A stretch of 64,000 bases of DNA from Neobacillus pocheonensis (GCA_023702235.1 JAMQCR010000002.1:868001-932000), one strand, 5' to 3'; positions 1 to 9,363 are shown, counted from the first letter of the stretch. The notes: generated by a model from the sequence alone, not told the origin. Translations and numbers: made by a program.

Positions 1-446
1 ACGTTTCCTCTCACAATATGCACAAATAATTAAATAGGATGAAACTTCCATAAGTAATGGTCTTACCATGTATTTGTAGAGTGAAATGTTTAATATCGTC
101 CCAATTAGCGATATGCTGACGATTCGGAAAAAATGAAGAGTTATATTTGCGAGTATATATCGGGCATTTGCGAAAAAAGATTGAAACTGATCCCGCTAGG
201 CCGAACTTTATCATTACAGAACCGGGAATTGGCTATCGATTTATGACAAATACTAAATTTTTGCCTTAACTTAATTCGTTTGTTTTAGTTGATTCAGTGT
301 GTAAAAACTAATGAATTCATTTACAGTGTGGACCTTTCAAATGGAACTGATTTTTATGCTTACTGAAATAAAGCCGTTTTTCCCATTAATACTGGAAAAA
401 TCGGCTTTTACATTACAATCATGTATTAACATAATTCTTTTAAAAA
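1..446. other. Gene-free left edge
   Basis: I see no convincing gene in this AT-rich stretch. Its only clear structure is the terminator-like hairpin at 369-409, listed separately. A 67-codon reading frame on the minus strand (11-214) has no recognisable ribosome binding site or family similarity, so I do not call it. Confidence 0.5.
369..409 (+). terminator. Terminator-like hairpin
   Basis: AAAGCCG followed by TTTTTCC pairs with GGAAAAA and CGGCTTT around a short loop, and a T-rich run follows. It would end a transcript entering from the left edge of the window. The stem is seen directly; termination is inferred. Confidence 0.7.
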
Positions 447-705
447 ATGAAGTGGAAGCAAGTTCGTGAACATTATCCAGAACATCGGGCTCTTGTAGAG
501 GCATCTCTGCTTACTCAAAAAATTCAATGCGCTATCTCGAAGAATTATCCGACATTTCAAATTTCCCCGAGTCAACTCTGGCATGTAAAGAATACAAAAA
601 CTACACCTAGCCGACCCTTCCGAGGAATATTATATTTTCCATACAGACCATGAAACAATTGAAGTAAAAGAGCAGAAATTGATCGGAGTTAGTCGAGGTC
701 TTTAA
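447..705 (+). pseudogene. Conserved small Bacillaceae protein, frameshifted
   Basis: The reading frame opens with MKWKQVREHYPE, which I recognise as the start of a small protein of unknown function common in Bacillaceae. The frame is lost twice within about 170 bases. Reading across frames recovers a middle part (SKNSMRYLEELSDISNFPES) and a C-terminal part (EEYYIFHTDHETIEVKEQK) that runs to a TAA at 703-705. The reconstructed protein is about 85 residues, the size I expect. No obvious ribosome binding site is present. At least two single-base changes separate it from an intact gene, so it is either decayed or affected by sequencing error. Function unknown. Confidence 0.6.
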
Positions 706-840
706 TGAAAAAGCAGCATTTCGTAAATAGAAAGACCTCATTTAGATGCCTCACGGTGAACCGTACCATAAGAAAAAAGGTTTTTGTAATTGTTTGAGCT
801 TTTCTAAGCTGTCACAATGGGAGGGAATATCACCAAAAGA

Positions 841-892
841 GATCTTCCACAAACGGGCGCGATTGCTTAACAAAGGTAATCGCCTTTTTTTA
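841..892 (+). repeat. Dispersed GC-rich repeat, copy A
   Basis: Contains GATCTTCCAC then AAACGGGCGCGATT, a short spacer, and the inverted GGTAATCGCC followed by a T run. It belongs to a family seen at least six more times in the window, all built on CAATCGGGCGC. The hairpin plus T run resembles a terminator. The rest of the gap 706-1129 holds nothing I can identify. Confidence 0.6.
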
Positions 893-1129
893 TTGAAGTA
901 ATAGGCTATATAGTTCAATTTGGTAAGATGATTAAAAAAGCTCAGACTCGAGACTTTTGCTTAATCATCTTCTGTTAATAAACGAATGGTACCATCCAAA
1001 TCATTTGCACCCTTTGAGAATTTGAAGTGCATCTTTTTTCCCATGAAAAGAAAAAAAGAACATAAGGAAAATTTTATGATATCGTTAAGTAGATTAATTA
1101 TTAAAAAAGGTATGAGGAGAATAATAATT

Positions 1130-1624
1130 ATGGAAAATACAGCATTAATAATTATTGACTTGCAAATTGGTGTTCAGCCTGAAAATGTTCCACTTTATAA
1201 CTTAGCGAATGTATTAAATGGGGTTAATCAAAGAATTCGTTTATTTAGAGAAAAAAACAATACTATAATTTTTGTTCAACATAATGAAAGTGATCTGGTT
1301 CTTAATTCTCCAGAATGGAAACTATTTCCGGAACTAGATGCTAAAGATACAGATATCTATATCAACAAAACACATGCAAACTCATTCTACAAGACTGATT
1401 TGAATGAACAACTAAGGAAATTAAATATAAATAAACTTGAAATTTGTGGCGCACAAACTGAATATTGTGTAGATACAACTATTAGAATGGCTCATGGATT
1501 AGGATATAAATTATTTATGAAAAAGGGGTTAACTACCACCCTTAACAGTGAACTTCTAGGAGCTAAAACAATCATTGAGCATCATGAGAATCTCTGGAAT
1601 AAAAGATTTTTAACTTTTTTATAG
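1130..1624 (+). CDS. Isochorismatase-family cysteine hydrolase
   Basis: A protein of 164 residues from the ATG at 1130, which has a GAGGAG ribosome binding site about 10 bases upstream. The frame is open further upstream to 986, but that part lacks family similarity. The catalytic Asp lies in the N-terminal strand (IIIDLQ), a Lys in the middle (INKTHANSF), and the nucleophile Cys in CGAQTEYCVDTT; Asp-Lys-Cys is the triad of the isochorismatase/nicotinamidase fold. Family members hydrolyse isochorismate, nicotinamide or other amides, and the substrate here cannot be told. It stands alone between gene-poor stretches. Probably cytosolic; no signal peptide. Confidence 0.85.
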   Translation: MENTALIIIDLQIGVQPENVPLYNLANVLNGVNQRIRLFREKNNTIIFVQHNESDLVLNSPEWKLFPELDAKDTDIYINKTHANSFYKTDLNEQLRKLNINKLEICGAQTEYCVDTTIRMAHGLGYKLFMKKGLTTTLNSELLGAKTIIEHHENLWNKRFLTFL

Positions 1625-1760
1625 AAAAGAATTGCTTTTATCAAAATCAGTAGTCCTTAACAAATACCCTGCTCCGAGGGCGATAAAATTTTTTTGGTAT
1701 TTAAAAATAAGGGTTCACTCTAGCTAATGGGCGCCTATCCTCCAATAAGATTATATTAAT

Positions 1761-1856
1761 GATCTTCAGCAATCGGGCGCAATTCCGTAGCTAGAATTGT
1801 GCTCTTTCTTTATGAGAAGGGCGCCTTTCTGAAGCCAAGAAAGGCGTCCTTCTTAT
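1761..1856 (+). repeat. Dispersed GC-rich repeat, copy B, with strong hairpin
   Basis: Starts GATCTTCAGCAATCGGGCGC, then AATTC and its inverted GAATT. It is followed at about 1813-1855 by a long inverted repeat (AGAAGGGCGCCTTTCT against AGAAAGGCGTCCTTCT) and a T-rich tail, so it is likely also a terminator. It lies in a gap between the hydrolase gene and the riboswitch that holds no gene I can support. Confidence 0.6.
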
Positions 1857-1936
1857 TTCTCACCTTATGGGATAACAGAAATTAAAAATAAACGAGCAAT
1901 TATCTGGAATATACGTGCAGCCAGTATTCTTTAAAC

Positions 1937-1997
1937 GATCTTCTACAATCGGGCGCAAGAATAGAACAACGATGGACTGTTTCAGCAGTCCATTTTT
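1937..1997 (+). repeat. Dispersed GC-rich repeat, copy C
   Basis: GATCTTCTACAATCGGGCGC matches copies A and B. The downstream part differs: ATGGACTG pairs with CAGTCCAT followed by a T-rich run (about 1972-1998), again terminator-like. Confidence 0.55.
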
Positions 1998-2177
1998 CTT
2001 GGTCTTTAATCAGTTAAATGGCAGTATTGATGAAGAAGGTTAATTAAAGAAAAGCAGAGAAGTTATCTATATAAATATACAGGGAATGATTTTCTGAACA
2101 TATTCAATCTTTTTTGAAATAGCCCTTTACAGTTTATTTGCTACGGAGTAATATCTCTTACAAGGAAACAATTTCAT

Positions 2178-2345
2178 AATGCCTAATCCCACAAGGGAAC
2201 GGAGGACCCACTTTTTGGGGTTAATTCTACAGCAGTAGAAGGGATGAAGTCTCTTTCGCCATCCTACCCGTCAGCTAACTTCGTCGGCTTAAGCGAAGGA
2301 GGTCTAAAGACCACCTTATTCAGGGGGCTTTTTTGTTTTTTACAA
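2178..2345 (+). ncRNA. c-di-AMP riboswitch (ydaO/yuaA class) with expression platform
   Basis: The segment shows the conserved blocks of the ydaO/yuaA aptamer in order: CTAATCCC, AAGGGAACGGAGGACCCA, TTGGGGTTAAT, GAAGGGAT, CCTACCCGTCAGCTAAC and TTCGTCGGC. It is followed by a hairpin (AAGGAGGTC against GACCACCTT) and a run of T at about 2330-2340. This class binds cyclic di-AMP and usually turns off potassium uptake or cell-wall genes through a terminator. Downstream lie a gene of unknown function and then kimA, a classic target of this riboswitch. The aptamer call rests on conserved sequence; the off-switch mechanism is established for the class and inferred here. Confidence 0.9.
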
Positions 2346-2548
2346 AAACGCAGCTTGTTTTAAAAGTAGGTCTTTTTATTATGCCTATTTAGGGGAACTT
2401 TAAGACGAGACGTTATTGGGAGGTGTTTGTATAGCTATATAACCATAAAAATAACATTTGAGTTTACTCAGTTTAATAAAAATACATTACGGAAAAAATA
2501 TTTATTAAATCAACTCGTTCAAAACGTTTTTTTGGAGGAGAAGTAAAG

Positions 2549-3127
2549 ATGAGTAAACCCTCTTACCTAGGTAAAAGTAATACATATGTTTATTTAGACA
2601 ACACTTTACCAACTTATTTTGGGCTTAATAGTGGATACCTTGATATGCATACCATGAGATACAGAATCTTTGGTGCAGTTTGGAAATTAATAGGCGGCAG
2701 AAGATATATTTTGGGCTATTGGTTTGCAGATCATGAGAACGAAATTTGTTGTGCTATACAAAAGGCAGGATTCTCTTCCCCAATTAAATCTCAAAATAAT
2801 GAGATAGCCAAAATTTATCAAATTATAAGGACAGAACAAGATAAAGAAAATTGGACTATAAGGAGGAGACTGCATTTTCTTTTAATCATGAAAAAGCCTT
2901 GGAAGGAACTAACTGAAGGATGGTATGTTTTAAAACCAGGCTATGATTACCCTATGGCTTTAACTTGTATACAAAAAAAACGGTATTCCATATGGATTGA
3001 GCATATAAAAGTTTGTGAAACAGAAGAAGATATTAAAAATTTTTTAAACCTAGTTAATTTAGAACATGATATAAATTTAATTCCTGAAATAATAGATAGC
3101 CAAATCTGTAAACAATTTTTCACCTAA
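2549..3127 (+). CDS. Hypothetical protein between riboswitch and kimA
   Basis: A 192-residue protein with a strong GGAGGAGA ribosome binding site 8-9 bases before the ATG. It is basic and aromatic-rich, has no membrane segment or signal peptide, and contains a central GGRRYILGYWFADHENEICC stretch. I do not recognise the family. It sits about 200 bases after the c-di-AMP riboswitch and about 95 bases before kimA, so it may be co-transcribed with kimA under the same switch. The unusual placement could reflect an insertion between the riboswitch and its usual target. Confidence 0.6.
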   Translation: MSKPSYLGKSNTYVYLDNTLPTYFGLNSGYLDMHTMRYRIFGAVWKLIGGRRYILGYWFADHENEICCAIQKAGFSSPIKSQNNEIAKIYQIIRTEQDKENWTIRRRLHFLLIMKKPWKELTEGWYVLKPGYDYPMALTCIQKKRYSIWIEHIKVCETEEDIKNFLNLVNLEHDINLIPEIIDSQICKQFFT

Positions 3128-3221
3128 AAGTGCTTACAAATTTTTTTGGTGATGATATTTATTCAGTTTATTTCAAATACTAATTTATAGTTCATTTTAA
3201 TTATAGAAGGGAAATTATAAA

Positions 3222-5131
3222 GTGACTCATCCATCTCATTTTATAGAACTATTTTTTGCTATATTGGCCTTAATTGGAATTTGGTTTTCTTTTTCCAATT
3301 TCAACAGTGTTAAACGTTTATTAATTGGAAGGCCGATGAGAACGGCAGAATTGAATGCCCAGCACAATAAGTTAATTTGGTATATTGCTCTTCCTATCCT
3401 TTCTGCAGACCTTTATTCATCCGTTGCTTACGGCCTAGAGGCGGGAATAACAGAACTCGCTAAGTTTGGGAATGAAGCAAAGTGGTATATCATCCCTATT
3501 ACGATTTCTACCGTGGTATTATTGGCCATCCTGATACTTTCCTATATCATGGGTGTCCTGGCTTACCCAAATGGAGGCGGGGCATATGCCATTGCAAAGG
3601 ATAACTTTAAACAACGGTGGGTATCTTTAATTGCTTCAAGTTCATTACTTGTAGATTATATTTTAACGGTGGCCGTTTCTGTTTCCGCTGCGGTACAAGC
3701 TATTGCATCTGCATATCCAATCGTTACTTCTTATGAAACAGTTCTTGCTGTACTCTGTGTTTTTATATTATTATTGATGAATCTTCGGGGCGTTGCCGAA
3801 TCCGCTAAAATTTTTGCATGGCCTACATTTGGGTTTATGGCATGTATGTTAATTATCGTTTTTACTGGTTTTTTTAACGAGACCAGGCATGGTTTTGTTC
3901 AACCTAGCACACCCCCTTTTGGAACCGTTCCAAAAGGAATGACCATTTTACTTATATTAAAAGCATTCAGTTCGGCTTGCTCTGCATTAACAGGGATCGA
4001 AACCATCTCAAATGCTGTTCCTATTTTTAGAGAACCTCGTCCTAAAAATGCAATTAAGACCTACATTGCATTAGGAATCATCACATCAATAACCCTTTTG
4101 GGATTTGCTTATCATTTATATATAAAGGGAATTAGTCCGAATCCTAATAATACAATGCTATCTCAATTAACAGAATATTATTTCGGACATGGCCTTATGT
4201 ATCAATTAATCATATGGTTTACTTTTATCGTCCTCATTCTTGCAGCCAATTCAACGTTTACAGGTTTTTCACAATTAGCTGCAATTGTAGCAAGTGATGG
4301 ATTCTTGCCTCGTGGATTGACGAACAGAGGAGATCGCTTAGGTTACTCTAATGGCATTATTGCACTGGCAGCTATCGCCAGTTTATTGATTATCGCATTT
4401 CAAGCTCAAACAAATGCCTTAATTCCTTTATATGCAATCGGGGTTTTCCTATCCTTTACAGTTGCTCAATTGGCCTTATCAAACGGTGGAAACGTGAAAA
4501 GGGTTCAGGTTGGAAAACCAAATTAGCCATTAATACGGTGGGGGGAATTGTCACAAGCGTTGTTGCTGTCATTTTTGCTGTCACCAAATTCACTAGTGGT
4601 GCGTGGATTGTTTTAATTGTAATACCCCTGTTTATTTTCTTTTCATTGACAATCCATCATCATTATCAGGCTGTTGCCAGCGAATTAAAGATTGATCTTA
4701 AATCGTTCCGACCTGAGACTAACAGGGTGGTCACGATTGTCCTTGTATCAGGTGTACATCGAGTTGTCCAAAATACATTATCATTTGCTATAAGTTTATG
4801 TCAGGCTAATTTATTAGCTGTATATGTAGGTTTTGATGATGATTCGATGAAAAAGATGGAGGCAAAATGGGAAGAATGGGGGAATCCATGCAGATTACTA
4901 ACCTTGAAAAGTAAATATAGATCGGTTTTAGAACCTCTTTCAAGATTAATAAAAATAATCGAAGAAAAAGAACAGTTTAAAGCACAAATTCATATTGTCA
5001 TACCTCAATTTGTTACTAATAAGTGGTGGCATAACTTATTACATAATCAAACAGCTCTATTACTTCGTCTATGGTTAATAAGACATAAAGATGTTGTGAT
5101 TACAACTGTACCTTATCATTTAAAGAAATAG
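3222..5131 (+). pseudogene. kimA: KimA-type potassium importer, single frameshift
   Basis: An APC-superfamily, high-affinity potassium/proton symporter (formerly YdaO). The first part, from the GTG at 3222 with an AGAAGGGA site upstream, covers an N-terminal hydrophobic segment and most of the transmembrane core; ADLYSSVAYGLEA and AYPNGGGAYAIA are typical of KimA. The frame breaks near 4510, and the rest (NTVGGIVTSVVAVIFAVTKF, further membrane segments, and a soluble C-terminal domain) continues in the next frame to 5131. The joined length of about 636 codons matches the roughly 607-residue B. subtilis protein. One missing base before the codons for GWKTK restores the frame. Regulation by the upstream c-di-AMP riboswitch fits the family. 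Confidence 0.85.
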
Positions 5132-5135
5132 CTTT

Positions 5136-5170
5136 TAAAGGCATGGAAAATTTTTTTCATGCCTTTAACT
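5136..5170 (+). terminator. Terminator after kimA
   Basis: AAAGGCATG and CATGCCTTT form a perfect 9-bp stem around an AT-rich loop, five bases after the kimA stop codon. The flanking runs of T and A mean it could work in both directions. Confidence 0.75.
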
Positions 5171-5173
5171 TTT

Positions 5174-5257
5174 ATGATGAAGTTGGCTGTTGTCGTACCG
5201 ATTATTTTATGGGTGCTCATTACGGTTGTGGCTTCGTATTTTTTCAAAAAACGGTAA
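5174..5257 (+). CDS. Possible very small membrane protein
   Basis: A 27-codon frame encodes one hydrophobic segment (VVVPIILWVLITVVASYFF) ending in positively charged KKR. There is no clear ribosome binding site, and it starts inside the tail of the kimA terminator. It could be a real single-pass peptide or the last helix of a lost transporter gene. I do not recognise it. Confidence 0.2.
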   Translation: MMKLAVVVPIILWVLITVVASYFFKKR

Positions 5258-5304
5258 AACCACAAGATGATTGACATTTTGAATTGTTTAAGGAGGTTAT
5301 GAAA

Positions 5305-5829
5305 GTGAACTTTCAGTTCGAGGAAGCAATAGAAATTCTAGAACGTACGCCAAAAACACTTAGTAATTTGCTAATTGGATTATCGAACTCATGGATTGTT
5401 TGTAATGAAGGTGAAGCAACTTGGAATGCCTTTAATGTAGTAGGACATCTTATTGAAGGTGAAAAGAATAATTGGATTCCACGTATAGAAATGATTATAT
5501 TAAAAGGAGAAACTGTGACATTCCCTCCATTTGACCGGTTTAGTCAGATTCATCAAAACGCAGAAAAAACAATTGAGCAATTACTTAGTGAGTTTACGAA
5601 AATCCGTCGGAAAAACCTAGAAAATTTAAGAGATTTAATTAATTCTTATACTAATTTAGAACAAACAGGTGTTCATCCCGAATTCGGAATTGTAAAACTT
5701 AGAGAACAAATAGCAACATGGGTTGCACATGATCTCAATCACATATCTCAAATTACAAGAGTGCTGGCGAAACGATATCAAGAAGATGTTGGACCATGGA
5801 AGGCTTATCTGAGAATCTTGAACCAATAA
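5305..5829 (+). CDS. DinB-like four-helix protein
   Basis: About 175 residues. The frame is open from 5284, but the AGGAGG at 5291-5296 best serves the GTG at 5305 (8-base spacing); the ATG at 5299 is too close. Typical features of the DinB/YfiT superfamily are the N-terminal helix with FNVVGHLIEGE and the C-terminal WVAHDLNHISQI, whose histidines (near the GHL and the HDLNH motifs) would form the three-histidine metal site. Members are metal-dependent thiol transferases or have unknown roles, often linked to stress. The substrate is unknown. Confidence 0.8.
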   Translation: MNFQFEEAIEILERTPKTLSNLLIGLSNSWIVCNEGEATWNAFNVVGHLIEGEKNNWIPRIEMIILKGETVTFPPFDRFSQIHQNAEKTIEQLLSEFTKIRRKNLENLRDLINSYTNLEQTGVHPEFGIVKLREQIATWVAHDLNHISQITRVLAKRYQEDVGPWKAYLRILNQ

Positions 5830-5926
5830 AATGAATGTTAATGACTAGAATATGAATATACCTTGTCTTGCTATGCTTGTTTGTTAATTAACTGGTAGCT
5901 TTCTTCAATAAGACTTTATTTTGATA

Positions 5927-5975
5927 TTCAACAATCGGGCGCGATTCAGTAACAAGGATCAGCGCTCATTTTCAT
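5927..5975 (+). repeat. Dispersed GC-rich repeat, copy D
   Basis: ATTCAACAATCGGGCGCGATT followed by a spacer and an inverted ATCAGCGCTC with a T-rich end. Same family as copies A-C and G. It lies just after the DinB-like gene. Confidence 0.6.
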
Positions 5976-5978
5976 TTT

Positions 5979-6070
5979 AGGGCCAGATTGTGGAGGAAAG
6001 AGAAAGAGTAAGAATGCTGATTAAAGATCATGTGTGAAATGTTTCGCTTAAACTAACTGGTCAGGTTAAC
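5979..6070 (+). mobile_element. Relic of Tn554-type tnpC end, copy 1
   Basis: GCCAGATTGTGGAGGAA and the next roughly 75 bases match, with scattered differences, the 3-prime end and downstream flank of the tnpC-like frame at 7388-7478. Only this tail survives here. The remaining part of the gap up to 6389 is AT-rich with nothing I can identify. Confidence 0.55.
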
Positions 6071-6389
6071 TGAAGAAGGAATAAAAACTTTAGCCTGGAA
6101 TAATTAACATTCCACCCCAAAAACATTCTTTATTTCATAATTTTTGGAATAGTACATTTGAGTTTGGAAACTCACTCCACACAAATATAAGAACAAATTT
6201 CCGAAAAATAACTGAATTAGAAAACTTATATCATATTGTGATTTGGCAGCTAAAAAGTTCTGTTTATGGAAATGTTATTTTTATATAAAAAAGCCGAAAA
6301 TATATAAAGGTAAATAAAAAAAACTTGTATAATTTCGACTTATTAAAAATTTTCGATTTGATGCTAAAGTACAAGATTACCGTTCACAT

Positions 6390-7045
6390 CTATCTGAACT
6401 TGAACTTAGGCTCTGTCTGAATATAATAAGCATTTCTTACCTCTGCACTCCAATTTGCAAAGGCTTCTCTCCATTCAATAGTGCTAAAGAATTCATCAAC
6501 AGTTTGATTTTCAGAATCCCAAATTATAAATGTGTTGAGTGGGGCAATTCCTCCTGCCCAAATACCATTATTTTCGTCAGTATTATCTTCCCTTACTAAT
6601 AATAAGGGTAGTCCAAATTGAAAAGCCATTGAAGGTTCTACCTGTGAATAAACCGACCCTTCCCAGAACGGAGTAGTTGATGGGGGTGGCCTACATTGGT
6701 GTTAACTATTTCAACGAAAAAACGACGAAAGTTCACTGCCAACATTCCATAGCTTGATGAAACCAACCGACGAATATCAGTTAAAATGATTTCGGGATAA
6801 CTTTCGCTTAAAGGTAATGTACGTGGAAAAAGCAAAGCATTCTCGATCTCTAAAATTAGACGGTTTTGAAACTGTTGTTGTTTGTCATTTAAATGAGTTG
6901 TGGTACTTAAAAATATGGGAATACGATAGGCACGCTCAATACATTCTTGGTGTCCCGATGATTGATATACTTTTTCTTCCTTTAAAAGTTCATTTTTAGA
7001 ATTTCTTGAGGAATCTGTGCGTAAATTTCCTTTATATTTCTTCAC
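6390..7045 (-). pseudogene. Hypothetical protein with Rossmann-like pattern, frameshifted
   Basis: Two frames join into one protein of about 218 residues. The first (7045 to 6638) starts MKKYKGNLRT and contains IPIFLSTTTHLNDKQQQFQN and RRLVSSSYGMLAVNFRR. The second (to 6390) contains GSVYSQVEPSMAFQFGLPLLLVRE. Adding one base to the G5 run at 6682-6686 (minus-strand C5) joins them as GHPPSTTPFWEGSVYSQVEP. Strand-helix patterns ending in a conserved MA..FGLPLLLV resemble TIR or nucleoside-deoxyribosyltransferase-like domains, but that is only an impression. No neighbours hint at a role. Confidence 0.5.
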
Positions 7046-7149
7046 TTTCTCATCTCCTTTTTTAATTATTCTATGGGAAAGGATTAAGTGAGATTGGACA
7101 TAACAACCTGATTTCTATAATTAGGACTTTTTTTGATATATCAATGTAA

Positions 7150-7478
7150 ATGCACATGGTGGCAATGACGTGTACCTCTGCGATTTTGTACAACCCAAGC
7201 ACTACACCGAAGCAAATCAAACTAGAGATGGATGACAATAACAAAGATGCCCTGATCGCATCCTTACAGCGCCGCATTAAGAAGCTAGATGGTGAAAACA
7301 AAGAACTAAGAGAACAATTGAAAGTGGCTTACGCAGAAGTATATAAAAAAATCTGCGGGAAAACCGTTCCCTCCTTTCTTCAACTAAAGAGCCAGATTGT
7401 GGAGGAACAAGAAAGAGTAAGAATATTGATTAAAGATTCTTTGTGAAGTGTTTCACTTAAGCTAACGTGGCAGGGGGT
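7150..7478 (+). pseudogene. TnpC-like (DUF6262) C-terminal fragment
   Basis: A frame of 98 codons to 7446 ending in a charged coiled coil (DALIASLQRRIKKLDGENKE, then LREQLKVAYAEVYKKI). A part reading TSAILYNPSTTPKQIK precedes it. This layout, a helix-turn-helix with SxxYLYxxP followed by a coiled coil, is typical of the third protein (TnpC, DUF6262) of Tn554-type transposons. The N-terminal half and the two tyrosine recombinases TnpA and TnpB are missing, so this is a relic. The tail and its downstream flank recur at 5979-6070. Confidence 0.6.
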
Positions 7479-7690
7479 TGAAGAGAGGAAATGACTCTTT
7501 TATGTCGCATTTGACACAAATTACGTAAGATGTGAAAAGAAAAAAAGCGTCAAAATATGACAATTTATTAATTTTCAATAAAAAAGGTACCCATAAGGTA
7601 CAAGAAGAGAACTTGTATCTCAGAACTTTTATAGTGTATGAAATTGCTTTGTATTTGTTAATAAAAAAACCCTAATGTGGGGAAAAGAGG

Positions 7691-8059
7691 CTAGAATCCA
7701 AATGGTGTTGGACAACATGGATTAACTGGAAAACCGCACATTGTGTGTGTTTCACAACATTCATTTACACATGATTCTGTGTGTGGAAAATAATGTTGAT
7801 GATTAATATTAAGCTTGTTAACTGTTGTCGTATGAGAAGGATGTAGGTGTGTAACTACCTTATTAAATAAGTTTGTTTTAACATATTGCTGACCCGGTGA
7901 AACTAGAGGTGGATCATACAGAGCTGGAAACACTTGAGGCGGACATGGTTGTGGTGGGCAGTATTGGGCTGGCATCGGTTGAAAAGGAGCTATCTGATTC
8001 GGCATTATATTTGATGGAATATTTGATGGAAAACCACCATATCCAATATTTCTTTTCAT
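7691..8059 (-). CDS. cotD: CotD-family spore coat protein
   Basis: A 122-residue protein rich in Pro, Cys and His, with an N-terminal Pro/Gln segment (QYCPPQPCPPQVFP) and the CotD-type core THLHPSHTTTVNKLNINHQH followed by YFPHTESC. It ends in cysteine-rich repeats. CotD is an inner-coat protein laid down on the forespore late in sporulation under the mother-cell sigma K. A site reading AGGTCAT lies before the start on the minus strand. It is somewhat longer than B. subtilis CotD (75 residues), as in many relatives. The gene stands alone. Confidence 0.85.
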   Translation of the reverse strand: MKRNIGYGGFPSNIPSNIMPNQIAPFQPMPAQYCPPQPCPPQVFPALYDPPLVSPGQQYVKTNLFNKVVTHLHPSHTTTVNKLNINHQHYFPHTESCVNECCETHTMCGFPVNPCCPTPFGF

Positions 8060-8203
8060 AGTTATATGACCTCCATATGAATTTGTCTTGTTACATCATT
8101 AGTCTATGTGAACTTTTGTTAGTGCGGACTAGTTAGGATACCTATTTATAAAATTAGAAAATGAATTAGAAATTATGAACACTACGAACAAAGGGGATAT
8201 GAA

Positions 8204-8341
8204 ATGGGTTGCTTACAATGCGGAGAATACTTAGACCATCCTGCTAAATAGACTTGTGATAAGTGTACGAATAAAGCTATTGCGGTTTGGGATAATCTTT
8301 CAGACGAAGAAAAGGAAAAGTTATTGAAAAAATCCAAGTGA
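8204..8341 (+). pseudogene. Small zinc-ribbon-like protein with in-frame TAG
   Basis: A 46-codon frame beginning MGCLQCGEYLDHPAK, then a TAG at 8249-8251, then TCDKCTNKAIAVWDN and a charged helix. The CxxC...CxxC spacing suggests a small zinc ribbon. The frame is otherwise intact and a GGGGAT site precedes the ATG. One G-to-A change (TGG to TAG) would explain the stop. No family recognised. Confidence 0.45.
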
Positions 8342-8372
8342 ACAATACGAAGAGAATACGATGTAGCTTATG

Positions 8373-8463
8373 CAATAATCGGGTGCGTTACTTGAAGCCA
8401 AATAAGCTAAGTTGTATCTATTTCTTTAATTTGTTTTTCCATTAAAGGGCGCGTTTAAGGAGT
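8373..8463 (+). repeat. Dispersed GC-rich repeat, copy E, and a related block
   Basis: CAATAATCGGGTGCG is a diverged copy of the CAATCGGGCGC family. At about 8437-8463 lies CCATTAAAGGGCGCGTTTAAGG, which resembles CCATTAAATGGCCCGTTTGCGG at 58142-58163. Both look like short dispersed intergenic repeats. Confidence 0.5.
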
Positions 8464-8468
8464 AACGA

Positions 8469-8512
8469 AAAAGCCCAATTTCTCAGCATTAAAATTGAGA
8501 AATTGGGCTTTT
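8469..8512 (+). terminator. Strong bidirectional terminator
   Basis: A perfect 17-bp stem (AAAAGCCCAATTTCTCA with its complement) around a 10-base loop, with A and T runs on the two sides, able to end transcription from either direction. Confidence 0.8.
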
Positions 8513-8722
8513 ATTATTGCGATTTCCTTAATTGTGTAAATCTGCATTTTCCTAACACTACCTCACAATGATATCTTTTATAAACTACAATCGTATGGAA
8601 TTACAATATACTAACTCCAGAAATAAGGAAAATTATTATCTTAATTATGGAAAAAAAATCTATAATAAGGAGACAGCATCTTTTAGCCTTTTATAATGAA
8701 ATTGAAAGAGGAGGTTCATGAT

Positions 8723-9363
8723 ATGTCGCAAACCATCATTCCTAGAGCTGCCGTGCACGGTGCAGCTTCCGGAGTTATCTTCATGGCTTTTTTCGGTACT
8801 CTGTGGGCGGGAATTGGAATTAGAGGACTGCAGGGGTGGGGATTTCTCTGGCTTTTGATCTTATCCCTGTTGATTGGTGTCATACTTCTTATTGGAGGAA
8901 TCGTATTGATAATGAATTCAAGAAGGTTATCAAACGAGATGATGAATAGGGATGTTCATCGTTGGAAACGAAAGAATATGTGGTTCGGTATATTTTCGGT
9001 TTAGAAGGCGTGTTGATTGCTCTCGCCGCCGCAATTTGTGGGTCTACCGATCACTTGGATTTGTTTGTCCCTGTGATGGCTCTTATTGTCGGTGCTCATT
9101 TCTTTCCCCTAGCGCACCTTTTCCAGGTCAAGATCCATTACATTTCGGGTACACTCCTCTGTCTGCTTGTAGCAATCACGCTGCTAACTTTACCTGTGAG
9201 AGTTACCTGGGAGAATCATCAAATTATTGTATGGTGGATATCTGTCGGTTTTGGCTCAGCCCTGATATTGTGGGGGACCGGAGTGGCAATTTGGCTTACA
9301 GGACGTAGACTGCTGAACAGGGCTCGGAAGGGATCCAAAGAAGCTGTGGTATCTTTCCGGTAG
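8723..9363 (+). pseudogene. Multi-pass membrane protein, frameshifted
   Basis: Starts at the ATG at 8723, 8 bases after GAGGAGG; the in-frame ATG at 8696 has no such site. The first frame gives two membrane segments (ASGVIFMAFFGTLWAGIGI and FLWLLILSLLIGVILLIGG), and the frame is lost near 8990-9000. The next frame (to 9363) gives at least four more segments, including GLEGVLIALAAAICG. The joined protein of about 213 residues would have six or so helices. It resembles uncharacterised membrane proteins of Bacillus; I cannot name a function. One base is missing at the junction. Confidence 0.6.
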
